Assembly (NCBI GenBank): GCA_026874595.1
Contig: CM049309.1
Location: 55,216,079-55,280,078, forward strand
Direction: 5' to 3'
Length of the DNA: 64,000 nt
From: Sipunculus nudus
Lineage: Eukaryota > Annelida > Sipuncula > Golfingiida > Sipunculidae
Every line of letters starts with the position of its first letter. Positions within the stretch are counted from its first letter, which is position 1. Below are positions 38,468-48,830 of this stretch, piece by piece. Below the pieces are notes generated by a model. That model was not told the origin of the DNA and made no database searches. It saw only the letters and a list, made by a program, of their open reading frames with translations. The translations under genes and the position numbers were made by a program.

Positions 38468-40317
38468 GACCAGATCCTGATCTGGCCAAGTTGAAACCTA
38501 ATTTCCAGTCATTGAAGACTGGTAAATGGGCCTGACCCATCTTAGGATGGGTCTGTACCAATTACCAATATTGATTATTTGGTCTGACCCATCTTGCCAT
38601 TTTGAAACCTGCTTCCCAGACATCGGGGATCGAATATAATATTGGCAAGATGGGCCAGATTGGAAGATTGTGCGCAACATATATATATATATGAAAGACC
38701 AGATCCTGATCTGGACCAGATCCCGATCAGGGTTTAGGCTGGACTAAATCCCAATTGGGATTTGGTCTGGACCAATCGCTGATTGGTCTAGACCAATCGC
38801 CAATTGGTCCAGACCACATCCAGATCAGGATTCTGACCAGTCCAAACCCCGACCAGGATCTAGTCCAGCCCAAATCCTGATACAGACTGTGAGTTGACTT
38901 AATACTGAATAATGCCTTCAGCACATACTTCTGATTAAGTTAAGGAAAATTCATCTCTAATTTTTTTGCCATGCTTAACTTTAATAAGACTGATACCTGA
39001 TTTATTTATGGAATAAAAGAATACTACTGACTTTTGTGGCACATCTTAACCATTGTAAAAATTAGAAATAAGTTAAACTTGATGAATAAAATTTTCACAT
39101 CATGTATGTATAAATCAAGATAATTAAATTCTGTTTAAGAAATACACTAATTTTAAAAATATAATTTTACATTGATTTTGTAATAAAAAAGTGCCTTATG
39201 AACATGAAATTAGCGAGTAGATATAGTCATGAGCCGGATCAGGGGTATGGGTAGCCATAACCCTCAACTGATTAGACAGGAAGTCATACTCTTTGTTGTT
39301 ATTTGAAGAAAGCGATTTAAGCCGGACTGAATCCTGATCAAAATTGGCAATTTGTCCAGATTAGGAACTGGGCCTTGACACACACACACTCACACACACA
39401 CATATATATTCCAATATGTTTATTTCCTCCCTGTATTTTCACACTAGAATGAAAGAAATGCTTTGAAAATTAACCCAAAATTTTATAACCAGAGAAGAAA
39501 TTTAAATTAATATATTTTGATTTTTTTTTTAAATTTTTTTCCATTTTTATCAGGGAATTCTACAAAATCTTGAGGAGGATGTGACTGAATTCTTTAAGGA
39601 ATGGCCACAGTCAGTCATGGTGTCTCAGCTGCCATCAAGCTATGAGCGTCTTCTGCTTCATGCACTCTGCCAGTACCTGAATCTATTCTCATATAGTAAG
39701 CTCACTTATATATATCCTTCTATATTTTTGAGGCGCAGATTCAACTGTTGGTTTGTGATCAGTTCTGGTGTATGCTTTCAGCTTTGTAAAACAATATTAT
39801 TTATGAAAGATAGTGAATTAAAAACTAAGATAAACTAAAACTTATTATATATATATTCTTGAGTCCCATGTCTTACTTTAACTCTACAGATTTGGGGGAA
39901 ATAAGTTTTTGTTACACAGTGTGTAAATCATAGATTAATTAACCTCAAAACTGGTTTTGAAGACAAAACTGTCACATTTTAACTCTACAAAAATTTTCTT
40001 AATTCACAGTATTTAAATAGTGACTCTTTGTTAACTTGAGTTACATAATGATTAAATCATTTCATTGGTTTGCTCATTCAGTGAAAAAAAAAAAGACACA
40101 CTTCGCAAATGTTGTGAGCACTAGTCAACATTTTAACTTTAGTCTTGTGTTGACTCTGGTCAGTTTAGTACTGGACATCATGTTAACGTCTATCTGGTGT
40201 ATTCTTTCAGGTTATGATGATGAAAAAGGTGCTCGTCAGACTCAGGTAGAAAATCGGGAAACTTCTTTCACACTTCCAGAACAGTCCTTGGCCAGTTTCC
40301 TGGAGGAACGACTATGA
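21717..40317 (+). CDS. R3HDM4: R3H domain-containing protein 4-like gene (7 exons)
   Basis: Exons at 21717-21805, 32700-32869, 33595-33713, 34845-35004, 37246-37331, 39554-39695 and 40211-40317 sum to 873 bases: 290 codons plus stop. The order matches vertebrate R3HDM4 (about 268 aa). There is a basic N-terminal R3H-associated region (KARNWWYRYYRGKEANLKKK), then DNWNFLLELGE, then IWNDFINHPEEEQEKLLKG, then PAEACFERIDLKLRKLL. The R3H-type segment YERLLLHALCQYLNL contains the RxxxH signature (Arg240 to His244). The C-terminus is LASFLEERL. R3H domains bind single-stranded nucleic acid; the cellular role of R3HDM4 is poorly known. Exons 2-7 are firm. Exon 1, 10.9 kb upstream, is inferred from its ATG, strong donor and matching phase. 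Confidence 0.88.
21806..23480. other. R3HDM4 intron 1, first part
   Basis: Intronic DNA with no clear repeat or coding signal up to the 2.6-kb repeat copy B. Confidence 0.45.
23481..26080 (+). repeat. 2.6-kb dimeric interspersed repeat, copy B
   Basis: Nearly colinear with copy A (13681-16315) along its whole length, with small indels. One is about 30 bases missing near 24960. It has the same 5' stem (AGCTCAGCTGACT with AGTCATCTGAGCT) and the same 3' terminus. It lies in R3HDM4 intron 1. Confidence 0.9.
26081..26774. other. R3HDM4 intron 1 spacer
   Basis: AT-rich DNA between copy B and the LTR element. No feature seen. Confidence 0.4.
26775..26950 (+). repeat. 5' LTR of the Gypsy-type element
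   Basis: It starts TGTAGCATG and ends AATATTACA, 176 bp. AATAAA at 26879-26884 could be its poly(A) signal. Confidence 0.9.
29099..29267 (+). repeat. 3' LTR of the Gypsy-type element
   Basis: 169 bp with the same TGTAGCATG start and AATATTACA end. It is preceded by the purine run ATAGGGGGG and followed by the ATCAG duplication. It differs from the left LTR by scattered substitutions and small indels, so the insertion is not recent. Confidence 0.9.
29401..31341 (+). repeat. 1.9-kb element with AGCTCAGCTGACT start and tandem interior
   Basis: It starts TTTAGCTCAGCTGACTGTAA and ends CAGCTGAGCATCGAGACCCA, then TGGGTCCCTAGTT, the same ends as the 2.6-kb repeats around a different interior. From 29900 the interior is about five diverged units of roughly 280 bp. 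Each has CCAGATGATAACTCCAGTTT, GGCCCACCACTAAAGTAAG and GGTCAAAGGTCAAGGTCACA. It lies in R3HDM4 intron 1. Confidence 0.82.
31342..32699. other. R3HDM4 intron 1, last part
   Basis: AT-rich intronic DNA ending in the polypyrimidine tract and AG of exon 2. Short frames here are not supported as exons. Confidence 0.45.
32700..32869 (+). CDS. R3HDM4: R3HDM4 exon 2
   Basis: A T-rich tract ending TTTAAG precedes the exon. It encodes a Lys/Ser/Pro-rich stretch (SKSPKSPRKKARNWW) and the basic KKKHGARQARRYDN segment, ending T|GTAAAT. Other AGs just downstream would change the phase and break the join to exon 1. The basic part corresponds to the R3H-associated N-terminal domain. Confidence 0.85.
33118..33594 (+). 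repeat. Tandem decoy-acceptor repeat in R3HDM4 intron 2
   Basis: About ten diverged units of roughly 35-50 bp, often paired into 71-89-bp units. Each has a core like TCCTTGCAGGGAACTTCCT followed by CTTAGAG. The copy at 33265-33290 matches the true exon 3 border (33586-33611) at 23 of 26 bases. Splicing to the 33275 copy reaches a stop soon after, and splicing to the 33515-33540 copy shifts the frame. Confidence 0.85.
33595..33713 (+). CDS. R3HDM4: R3HDM4 exon 3
   Basis: The acceptor ATTGCAG precedes an exon that completes Trp87 and encodes NFLLELGENEELGELELADL and the following EPTVSAFAELLMQNDKME, ending at GTAACT. This acceptor and the first 17 exon bases are repeated many times in the upstream intron (33118-33594). 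Confidence 0.9.
33714..34844. other. R3HDM4 intron 3
   Basis: Intron with no recognisable element. It ends at a TTTTTGTCAG acceptor. Confidence 0.5.
34845..35004 (+). CDS. R3HDM4: R3HDM4 exon 4
   Basis: TTGTCAG precedes IWNDFINHPEEEQEKLLKG, closely like VWNDFMNRSGEEQERVL of the vertebrate protein. An acidic/Lys-rich linker containing DTDSWEVVEDKRAG follows, ending G|GTAGGG. A MITE starts 20 bases downstream. Confidence 0.92.
35024..35783. mobile_element. 760-bp MITE, pogo/Tigger-like
   Basis: The terminal inverted repeats are CAGTAGAGCGCCGTATTTCC on the left and, read inward from the right, CAGTAGAGCGCCGTTTTTCC. They are flanked by TA on both sides (35022-35023 and 35784-35785). A CAGT-starting TIR with a TA target duplication is typical of pogo/Tigger-type Tc1-mariner elements. 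No transposase is encoded. A palindrome ACCCTAATTAATTAGGGT is near 35200. It lies in R3HDM4 intron 4. Confidence 0.88.
35784..37245. other. R3HDM4 intron 4, remainder
   Basis: AT-rich intron. It contains a perfect 9-bp inverted repeat AGTGACACT/AGTGTCACT at 36439-36459. No coding content is supported. Confidence 0.5.
37246..37331 (+). CDS. R3HDM4: R3HDM4 exon 5
   Basis: TTTGCAG precedes VHPAFPAEACFERIDLKLRK and LLKKKQLPM, matching the family block that contains ECFQRISRRLRAVLK. The donor is GTTAGT, in phase 0. Confidence 0.92.
37332..38199. other. R3HDM4 intron 5, first part
   Basis: No recognised element. A very AT-rich stretch lies at 37900-38180. Confidence 0.45.
38205..38715. repeat. 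Tandem duplication of a ~270-bp block, each ending in an AT run
   Basis: The block from GTTGAAACCTAATCCCCAGT (38217) recurs from about 38489 (GTTGAAACCTAATTTCCAGT). Both run through GGTCTGACCCATCTTGCCAT to GCGCAACATATAT. The first copy's AT run is about 58 bases and the second only about 15, so the microsatellite expanded in one copy. Confidence 0.85.
38405..38462. repeat. (AT)n microsatellite
   Basis: Perfect AT dinucleotide run inside the duplicated block. Confidence 0.97.
38699..38880. repeat. Cluster of nested palindromes
   Basis: CCAGATCCTGATCTGG (38699-38714) and AAATCCCAATTGGGATTT (38746-38763) sit beside GACCAATC/GATTGGTC (38770-38788) and a similar pair at 38791-38809. An outer pair GGTCTGGACCAA/TTGGTCCAGACC (38764 and 38804) encloses the last two. 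The whole stretch alternates GATC, CCAG and CTGG motifs. Confidence 0.88.
38881..39553. other. R3HDM4 intron 5, last part
   Basis: AT-rich, with a short CA run near 39380 and long T runs near the exon 6 acceptor. Confidence 0.5.
39554..39695 (+). CDS. R3HDM4: R3HDM4 exon 6 (R3H signature)
   Basis: TTATCAG precedes GILQNLEEDVTEFFKEWPQS, then SSYERLLLHALCQYLNLFSY, carrying Arg240 and His244 of the RxxxH signature. The donor is A|GTAAGC. Confidence 0.93.
40211..40317 (+). CDS. R3HDM4: R3HDM4 exon 7 and stop
   Basis: CTTTCAG precedes YDDEKGARQTQVENRETSFT and LPEQSLASFLEERL, then TGA at 40315-40317. The vertebrate protein ends with a similar SAYLEQ-type tail. The 3' UTR begins here and contains the hairpin array at 40495-40680. 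Confidence 0.92.
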
Positions 40318-40494
40318 CGCACAGCTGTAGCTGGTCCCTGCTGGCAGTGCACTTGATATCACTAGTATCAACATCTCTCAATCTCGGCCATTTTAGGCCT
40401 TATCACTATATCGGGGTGTTTGTATGTTACTTAATTATGTGACGTGTTGCCTTTTTTTGACCTACCTGATGTATGTATCAAAGGGGTGCACTAT

Positions 40495-40680
40495 GGTGTG
40501 GCACTTGTTTTTTGGATCAGATCTATATGCAAGTGATCCTTTGTGGCACTGTTGTTTAAGGATCTGAGCTATATGCAAGTGATCCTTTGTGGCACTGTTG
40601 TTTAAGGATCAGGGCTATATGCAAGTGATCCTTTGTGGCACTGTTGTTTAAGGATCAGAGCTATATGCAAGCGATCCTTA
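40495..40680 (+). repeat. 46-bp tandem repeat with hairpins in the R3HDM4 3' UTR
   Basis: About four units of 46 bp, each carrying AAGGATC and, after a 16-base spacer, GATCCTT. Each unit can therefore fold into a small stem-loop in the mRNA. Units differ at a few positions only. Confidence 0.85.
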
Positions 40681-40900
40681 ACATACAGTTGGGTTGGAGT
40701 AATGTTTCCTAAGTTAGATCAAAGTTTGATCTTGCATTGGTATGTAGCATAAATGTATGCAGGAATGTTGCTTTCTCTTTACTGTAAAGTATCACAAGTA
40801 TTTTGCTACTACTGTGTCTTTAGAAATTTTACACAGCAATGTTAAAGTTACATATAATGTCCAGACTATGTTTCCTTATTGAAATATTTACCACATTTAA

Positions 40901-40906
40901 AATAAA
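40901..40906 (+). promoter_or_regulatory. Candidate poly(A) signal of R3HDM4
   Basis: An AATAAA lies about 585 bases after the R3HDM4 stop, in AT-rich sequence and followed by GT/T-rich DNA. It is the best-placed signal I see, giving a 3' UTR of about 0.6 kb. Later signals cannot be excluded. Confidence 0.45.
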
Positions 40907-42140
40907 AGCTATCTGTTTGCCAGTTCAGATACTGTGTGTCTGTAACCTTTACAGGTTTAGTAAGGTAGCATTTTGAACTTTCAGTCCAGAAGTTCACATG
41001 TAAGATTCACTGATCTGTATTTGCAAAAGCTCATTGTATTTACCTTAACTACAGCCACCATAAATTTGTAGCCAAATTGCATTTGCCGGTAAATATGACA
41101 TTGAAAAGGAAATCTTGTCATAATTTGTCTAAAAGATTTTATCTGGCTTTACTTGTCTGGTATTTAGGTATCTAGCTTTGCCCTGTGTCTCTTGGCATGT
41201 TTCTTGCTGATCTGTGTCAGCTCATTCTGATAGCTGTGTGTATGCTACGTATACATTTTAGTGTTGTTAAGGGATAGGTTTTGTGCTGGGATGTAATGTT
41301 ATGCGGGTGTTTATTCACTAAAGGTTTTGTGCAAGGTGAATGATAATATTTTAAAACTATAATTTGATTACCATTTTATATTTTAAGAATTTACCAGAAA
41401 CTTTGTAATACTTGAACCTATAAGCATAAGATTCAGTATCCATTTTGCTAAGGAGAATTTTCATGGTATCTCAGTCCCAACTGTTTTCTATGTGTTGATT
41501 ACCAAGTTGTTATTATTTGTTAATTATCTTTGTTAAAGGGCCATGTACTGATTATTGGAACTCCAGGGAATTTTTACCATTTTATAAACTGTCCTTATTT
41601 ATACTTGTATAGTAGATGCTTAACTATATTTATTTCTTGTGTAATAAATATAATATATTACTATGAAGTAAGTCTTCTCTCATTGTATAAAATCTGGTTG
41701 TCTCTCAAGAAACTAAGGCTCTTTTGTTGATAGGGGGACAATTTTCTTGACCACTTTGACTGGATAACATATATCACATATATATATGATAACATAACAG
41801 ATAGGAAGATCTCTGCCGGTACATGAAAGTAGGTCAGATTTGCTTGAACTCGAGCAATAACTGGATCCACTGAAACTTGTGGAAGCCACTCTTCTCACTC
41901 ATTCATTGTATTCACCAAAACAAAGTTTTGCGGATACTATGTTTTTGACCGGGTCCGCCGCCACCGCCATGTTCATTTCCATAGAACTCCTCTGAGACTA
42001 CTGGACTGATTTTTCCGAAACTTACACCAATTATCAGGTCACAAGTGAACTGGTGCCTAACCAATTTGCGTTGATCTCTGACCTTTTCTCTCTGCCCAGG
42101 GTCAATTTGTGTGTCTGTTTTCACACATAAACCCACATAT
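40907..42140. other. Downstream flank of R3HDM4
   Basis: AT-rich DNA with no supported gene. It may contain alternative R3HDM4 3' ends. Confidence 0.4.
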
Positions 42141-43860
42141 CTCGGGAACCGTTTGACCGATCAGGAAAACAATTTTGTACAAATGTAGCCCTTGGGTAGC
42201 TTTATAACATACACAAAAAATGGTGGTGCCACCTGCAACCATGTTTGCACAGTGTCCTTCTGTTCGTCTGCCTTGGGTTAAAATAACTCGTATCTCCGCA
42301 GTGGTTTGACTAATTCACGTGAAATTTGGCATGCGTATACATCCTGGATAGCTTTCTCAATTTTATGACATGTGGCACCACCTACATTCACATTCACGCT
42401 GCAGACATCCATGCTTATATCTCGGGAACTGTTTGACCAATTTTGCCAAAATTTTGCATGTGTATAGATCTCAATAGCTCTTCATCATACACAAAACTGG
42501 TGGCGCCACCTGCAGCCATTTTTGCATAGCGTCCATCTGTTTGTCTGCCATGGGATAAAATCACTCGAATCTCGGCAGCAGTTTGACATATCTCCCTAAA
42601 ATTTTGCAGGTTTATACATCCTGGACAGCTCTCTTGATTTTATGACAGGTGGCGCCACCTGCATTCTAGTTTACGCTGCAGACATCCAAGCTCATATCTT
42701 GGAACCATTTGACCGATAAGGCCAAAATTTTGCATGTGTATAGATCTCACATGGCTTTTTATCATAGGCAAACCTGGTGGTGCCACCTGCAACCATTTTT
42801 GGACAGCGTCCGTCTGTTTGTCTGCCATGGGATAAAATCACTCAAATCTCGGCAGCGGTTTGACATATCTCCCTAAAATTTTGCAGGTTTATACATCCTG
42901 GACAGCTCTCTTGATTTTATGACAGGTGGCGCCACCTGCATTCTAGTTTACGCTGCAGACATCCAAGCTCATATCTTGGGAACCATTTGACCGATAAGGC
43001 CAAAATTTTGCATGTGTATAGATCTCACATAGCTCTTTATCATATGCAAAACTGGTGGCGCCACCTGCAACCATTTATGGACAGCGTCCGTCTGGTTGTC
43101 TGCCATGGGATAAAATCACTCAAATCTCGGCAGCGGTTTGACATATCTCCCTAAAATCTTGCAGGTTTATACATCCTGGACAGCTCTCTTGATTTTAAGA
43201 CAGGTGGCGCCACCTGCATTCTAGTTTACGCTGCAGACATCCAAGCTCATATCTCGGGAACCATTTGACCGATAAGGCCAAAATTTTGCACGTGTATAGA
43301 TCTCGCATAGCTCTTTATCATACACAAAACTGGTGGCGTCACCTGCAACCATTTTTGGACAGCCTCCTTCTGTTTGTCTGCCGTGGGATAAATTCACTCA
43401 TAACTTGGCAGTGGTTTGATATATCTGCCTAATTTTGTAGGTTTATACATCCTGGAAAGCTCTCTTGATTTTTGCACAGCGTCTGTCTGTCTGCCATGGG
43501 TAGAATTATTACTCGGCAGTGGTTTCACATATCTGCCAAAAATTTTGCAGTTTTAGACATCCTTGACAGCTTTCTTTTTTTATGACAGGTGGCGCCACCT
43601 ACATTTTAGTATACGCTGCAGACATCCAAGCTCATATCTAGGGGAACCGTTTGACCAATTGGGCCAAAATTTTGCATGTGCATAGATCTCACATGGAGGG
43701 GCCATCTGCAACCATTTTTGCACAGCGTCATATTTCAGTAGTGGTTTGACTTATCTGCCTAAAATTTTGGGTGTTTATACATCTTGGTTATCTTTCTCGA
43801 TTTTTTTGGTAGGTGGCACCACATACATACACATTTTGGATGCAGACATCCATGCCAAAA
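42140..43860. repeat. ~278-bp tandem repeat with GGTGGCGCCACC palindrome
   Basis: About five to six units. GGTGGCGCCACCTGCAACC-like sites near 42500, 42777, 43053 and 43332 are spaced about 277 bp, and each unit has a second GGTGGCGCCACC site. Other shared phrases are ATCTCGGCAGCGGTTTGACA and GACCGATAAGGCCAAAATTT. The outer units are more diverged. Confidence 0.88.
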
Positions 43861-45124
43861 TGCAAAACACCTCACTCTTGTTTCCCCTTAGTTTTGATTT
43901 TGGTGGATACACGTAGTCGCTTGTCGACTACCCGTATTCCAGTTCAAACAACTGGTGTTGAATCTTCCCAATTAGACATACACCCCATGTGTCCACTGTG
44001 AAAAAATAAGATTCATAACCTCATTTGCTGAATTTACACCCCAGACATTCCTGAACCAGTATCATTTAAACTTGCACAAAAGAAATAAAAACTTCCATAA
44101 TATACCTTGCCCAATACATAAAGCCAGTGGTATGCCACTTTTACAAATGAAAGATAGGAGTTAAATGATTGACAGACAGACATACTTCAAACGTCCACAA
44201 AATGGAACAAAAAACCCAGTAGCTTAGTTGACAAGGTTTATTTTCAATAAAGATCCATGAAATTACAATGCACCTGCTAATAAAATAATTTACCATATAT
44301 AATATAATATATAGCTTGTTAGCAGTATGTGGATACAAACACAGTGTCAGAAAATCCATTCTGCTTATCTTGTACATATAAAACTTCACGTTGATAAATG
44401 ATTTGCAGAGGCATCTCAAAAACAGCATGCACATTGTGAAAACCACTAGACTAGTACAGCATTATATCACAGACTGAAATCAACAGCACACATGGCAACA
44501 ACCAGATCGGTAAAGGTTAATCACAGGGATTCACTTTGATTTGGCACTGTGAAATAACAAACAAGTTCCAACTTCTCACGCTCCGCTAGGATAGCAGACC
44601 CACAGACATCAACAGATATTCTGCATAATGTACAAATGTGAAATATTTAAGGTAAAGCTTTCTTAACTGGAGAACAATACAAGGGGAAGGTTTGCAATGC
44701 CCTACCCTGGTGGGACATGACTTAATTTAGAGTGTTGCATGTGCAGGGTTTTATTTGTTCAGTGGCTGTGTGGTATTGTGGCGATGTAGTGTTGCAGTAT
44801 AGGATTGTATATATTATTGATTGCATGAAATTGTGTCATGTTGTGGAGCATTGTGTGGTAGTGTGACTCGATGTGGAGTGCTGTGTGTACAGGATAGTGA
44901 GATCTACCCCCTCCCCTCAGAAAAAAAAATCCCCTTGTAAGAAAAGTACCTAGGTAAAAAGCTCTCTTGCCTTCATGATAAAGATGACAAAAGCCTCACA
45001 CACCCGAATAATTAAATACAATAGTCAATAACAGGAATTCATTATAATATTAATTACTGGAAAGTGTTGTTATGAGAAAGGTGATACCTTGTTCGTATAA
45101 GTCTACTTTTTTATTCACAAGTCT

Positions 45125-45350
45125 ATTTTATGGAGTGGTGTGTACAGGGTTGTGTATAACACAGTGACTCTGTGATCATGTCTTGGTGTAGAGTGGTGTG
45201 TGTACAACATGATGTATAATACAGTGACTGTGATCATGTCCTGATGTAGAGTGGTGTGTGTACAGGGTTGTGTATAACACAGTGACTCTGTGATCATGTC
45301 CTGATGTAGAGTGGTGTGTATACAGTGTTTCATGCATTACAGTAACTGCA
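45125..45350. repeat. ~65-bp tandem repeat, about 3.5 copies
   Basis: Units contain GTGGTGTGTGTACAGGGTTG, then ACACAGTGACTCTGTGATCA and TGTCCTGATGTAGA, with few differences. Confidence 0.88.
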
Positions 45351-46264
45351 TAGATTCATAACTGCATGGAAATGTCAAGTGGTGCATGTACAATAGTATA
45401 TATAACATATATTACAAGATGATAATGTATGGGAATGGATATGGAGCAATAAATTACAGGAAAGCATAGAAGGTATGAAACAGATGCAAGTATGAAAGAG
45501 CAAAACTTACAGCTATACTTATCTAAAGACAGTGTCAAGGATGTATCTGAGGGTGTCATTAGTTATTCTGTTATAATTCTATATCAAAATGGACTGAAAT
45601 TAACCATTCAACAGTGACTGATATACTTGTGAATGATGTGACTCTAATCAGTAATTCAGAATAAACCCTGTAAAAGATATAAAATGAAGGCCCTTTCAGG
45701 TTTTGACAGATGTCCCTAAAAGCTTTTACTGATATTCTTTATTACAGTTTTAAAAGATACTTGGTAAAACAACTGAAAAAGTTTGACCACTGGTGAAGAT
45801 CTAAGCTAGCAAATCTTGCAAACAGTGCAAGTTCTATCACAGAACTGTATTAACATCCAAATCTGATGTACTGTGTATTGTGCTGCAGCTACACAAGCAA
45901 CATATCAAATATAAGGAATTAAAATTGCATGGTCTTACACATCTACCCAGCATCAAAACATCACTGGATGAGAGATAACAGGATAATCTCAAGCAAACAA
46001 ATAAACTGCTATGATTATATTGAATATAATTTTGCAGTTCCACAACAAATAACAAAGTCCTTCAACATAACATGAGAATCCTGTTTACCGATACTTTACA
46101 TCAACATTTTCTCTTACACTTTTAGCTGATAACACTTTAAAAAGTCACCTTGTTTGTCGCAGGTGACCACCTAGATGAACCATGGAATCATGCACAGAAA
46201 ATTACTTTAAGAGTAAACAATCACGTGTGTGTGAGTATAACCATGATCTTCCATAAAATGAGGC

Positions 46265-46825
46265 TGTGTGTTTAATGTTACCATCCATAGATATACCTCT
46301 TTGTAAAGTAACTTTCCAAATATTAATTCTCCGTGTGTAACAGTAACCTTCCATGTATTTAAGCTCTGTTGGTAACACTACCTTTCATATGATAAAAGCT
46401 TTTATGTGTAATAGTAACTTTCCATAAAATGCTCTGAGTGTAATGTTAACTTTTCATATAGTAAACCTTTGGTGTAAAAGTATAATCATTTCATATGATA
46501 AATCTGTGTGAAACTGAAATCCTACACATGAAAAAGCTCTGTGTGTAACAGTAACTTTACACCTTGAAAATTTCTGTGTGTAACAGTAACTTTACAAAGT
46601 AAAAAGCTTTGTCTGTAACAGTAACTTTACACATTAAAAAGCTCTTGTATGTAACAGTTATCTTACACATAATACAGCTGTGTGTAACAGTAACCTTTCA
46701 CATATTACAGCTCCTTGTGTAACAGTAACCCTCCACTTAATACAGCTGTGTGTGTAACAGTAACCTAATACATAATACAGCTGTGTGTTACAGTAACTTA
46801 ATACATAATAAAGCTCTGTGTGCAA
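46265..46825. repeat. ~35-bp diverged tandem repeat
   Basis: About 15 irregular units with CTGTGTGTAACAGTAACTTT followed by ACACATTAAAAAG-type spacers. Older units towards the left are more diverged. Confidence 0.8.
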
Positions 46826-48685
46826 AAATTTGTTCAGATCTGTGAGAGGACATTTTGAGAAGTACACAGCAGCTAAAGAATGACTAAGCATGATCGCTAT
46901 TAGAAACCATGACCTTGTAAAACAATAAATGACCACAAAATATACAAATATTGAAAACTAGCGCAATGGAAGAACTCTGGAATCTTGGAATGTATGTAAA
47001 CAAGATTAAAATCTTGTCAGGTAGTTGTAGGTTGCTACAAATACATACACAGACAATGTAAACAATATAAGCATGACCTACCAGTCCCCGATTGCTGTAT
47101 GTGATACACTATACAACACAGTTAAATATTCCTCACATTCATTCTGTAATTATATGAATCATGAAAATTACAGTTATGATGATGAAATGGCATTATTGTT
47201 ATTACTGTTAAACCAAACAGCATGATAGCTGGGGAGAGATTGAGATTCTTCACCAGTATATACTTTAGAAGGAGATCACAATAAGATGAACCTGTGAAAG
47301 GGGGAGAAAGGTACATTAAATGCATGGATATGAATAGAAGCTCGGTGCTTGGTTCAAAAGGGTTCTGGGGGTCATTTGGCTAACTTTTATAAGGAAATTC
47401 CATATAATAAAACAAAAACCAATGTCCTCAATGATCTGATCTGACAGCTTGGAAAATTGTTATAAATTACAATATGTTCCTTCAAGGCCAAGTTTGACAT
47501 GTGGACCACCTGTTCTGCATCAGAATTTGGCTATGTTTGCAACATGCATGAAATTTTTTACTTCTTGACAGAAAATAAACAGTTGATCAGTTTCAGCCTT
47601 GACTAGCACTAAACAAAGCTAAGATATCAGTACATGAATTTTTTTGTTCATGACTAATCCTTTAGATAGCCCAGATATAACACATACAGATTTTGGTTTG
47701 TGGGGTTTTGGATGTGTGTGTATGGTAATGGTCCCCTGATTCTTTTGTAAAATATATTAAGAATCAGGTCTTAGGGTAATTATTGAATTATATATCTACT
47801 GAATTATTATCTCAAAATCAATATGAGAAATTAAAATTTGCTTGTAATGTTTCAATCTCTGTATCTAATACTCCAAATAACTCTGCTTGATATAAGGATA
47901 GTGCTGGTGACATTTCTGTCTCAGCATTCAAACTACTGTATTGACTCCTCTTACAACTATGATTGTGCATTCTTTGAATATAAAGAAAGAGAGAAATACC
48001 ATAATTTAAAAAAAATAACTGTATTAAATGAACATATACTGTCAAGGCTGTGAGTGTCAAGTGCTCATTTGTACTATACTAAAAAAAAAAAAGGCCAATT
48101 TTTTTTACATTTTGAATTGCATGATATATTCATATCTAGTTGACAAAAAAAGTACACTGGCATTCAATCATAAGAAAAAGAGTTCAGTTGGAAACTTCTG
48201 ATCATGTGCTCGACCTTTCCATTGCTGATGTACTTGATATACACAAATGTAAAAATACACCAATAAAATGTAGAAAATATAGGCACCACTAAACCTGCAA
48301 AAGTGTACATGATATACACCTAGCTATCACCGATGTGTGTAAAACATGATGACAACTCTTCACAGATGAACCATAAGTGAATGACGGATGGGTATCACAA
48401 AATGGCTGGTAGGCAACTTGACATGGTGAAAAATGAAAATTAAAGAAGGAACCTGCCCAACTCAGGGGCTTTGGAATTCTAATTGATAAGACCAGGAACA
48501 ATGATGTTCAGTAATTAATGTTAACATTAGATACATAATGTCTGCAACTGGACCAGAACCTGATGTTCTTCAGTTTCCTTGTCGAGGTTAAACATGCACA
48601 GAGTGAGAGTGAAAGCACTCCCGGTTATCACAGATGTAAACCAGCGGCTCATGGGACTTATGTCATGGTAGTGACTCAAACAGGA

Positions 48686-48830
48686 TCATGATGGACCGTG
48701 GTACGAGTGAAGGGAGTTGATAGAATCTGCGCGACCCTGATATAGTCGAGAGATGCGCTGGCTGATTGACTGAGAAGGGTTCCAAGGGTTGTTTGGGCGG
48801 GTGGATGAAGACTCATGGCCTGAGGACACC
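48686..48830 (-). CDS. Unrecognised gene, last exon
   Basis: GTTTTCAG precedes VSSGHESSSTRPNNPWNPSQ and SISQRISRLYQGRADSINSL, then HSYHGPS and TGA at 48688-48686. It is Ser/Asn-rich and probably a disordered tail. Its one-base start phase fits exon d. Confidence 0.75.

Larger units (their letters stand above)
43861..48685. other. Convergent intergenic region, possibly 3' UTR of the minus-strand gene
   Basis: AT-rich, with no supported coding exon on either strand. TTTATT (a minus-strand AATAAA) at about 44237 and others could end the minus-strand mRNA. The region holds two small tandem arrays, listed separately. Confidence 0.4.
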
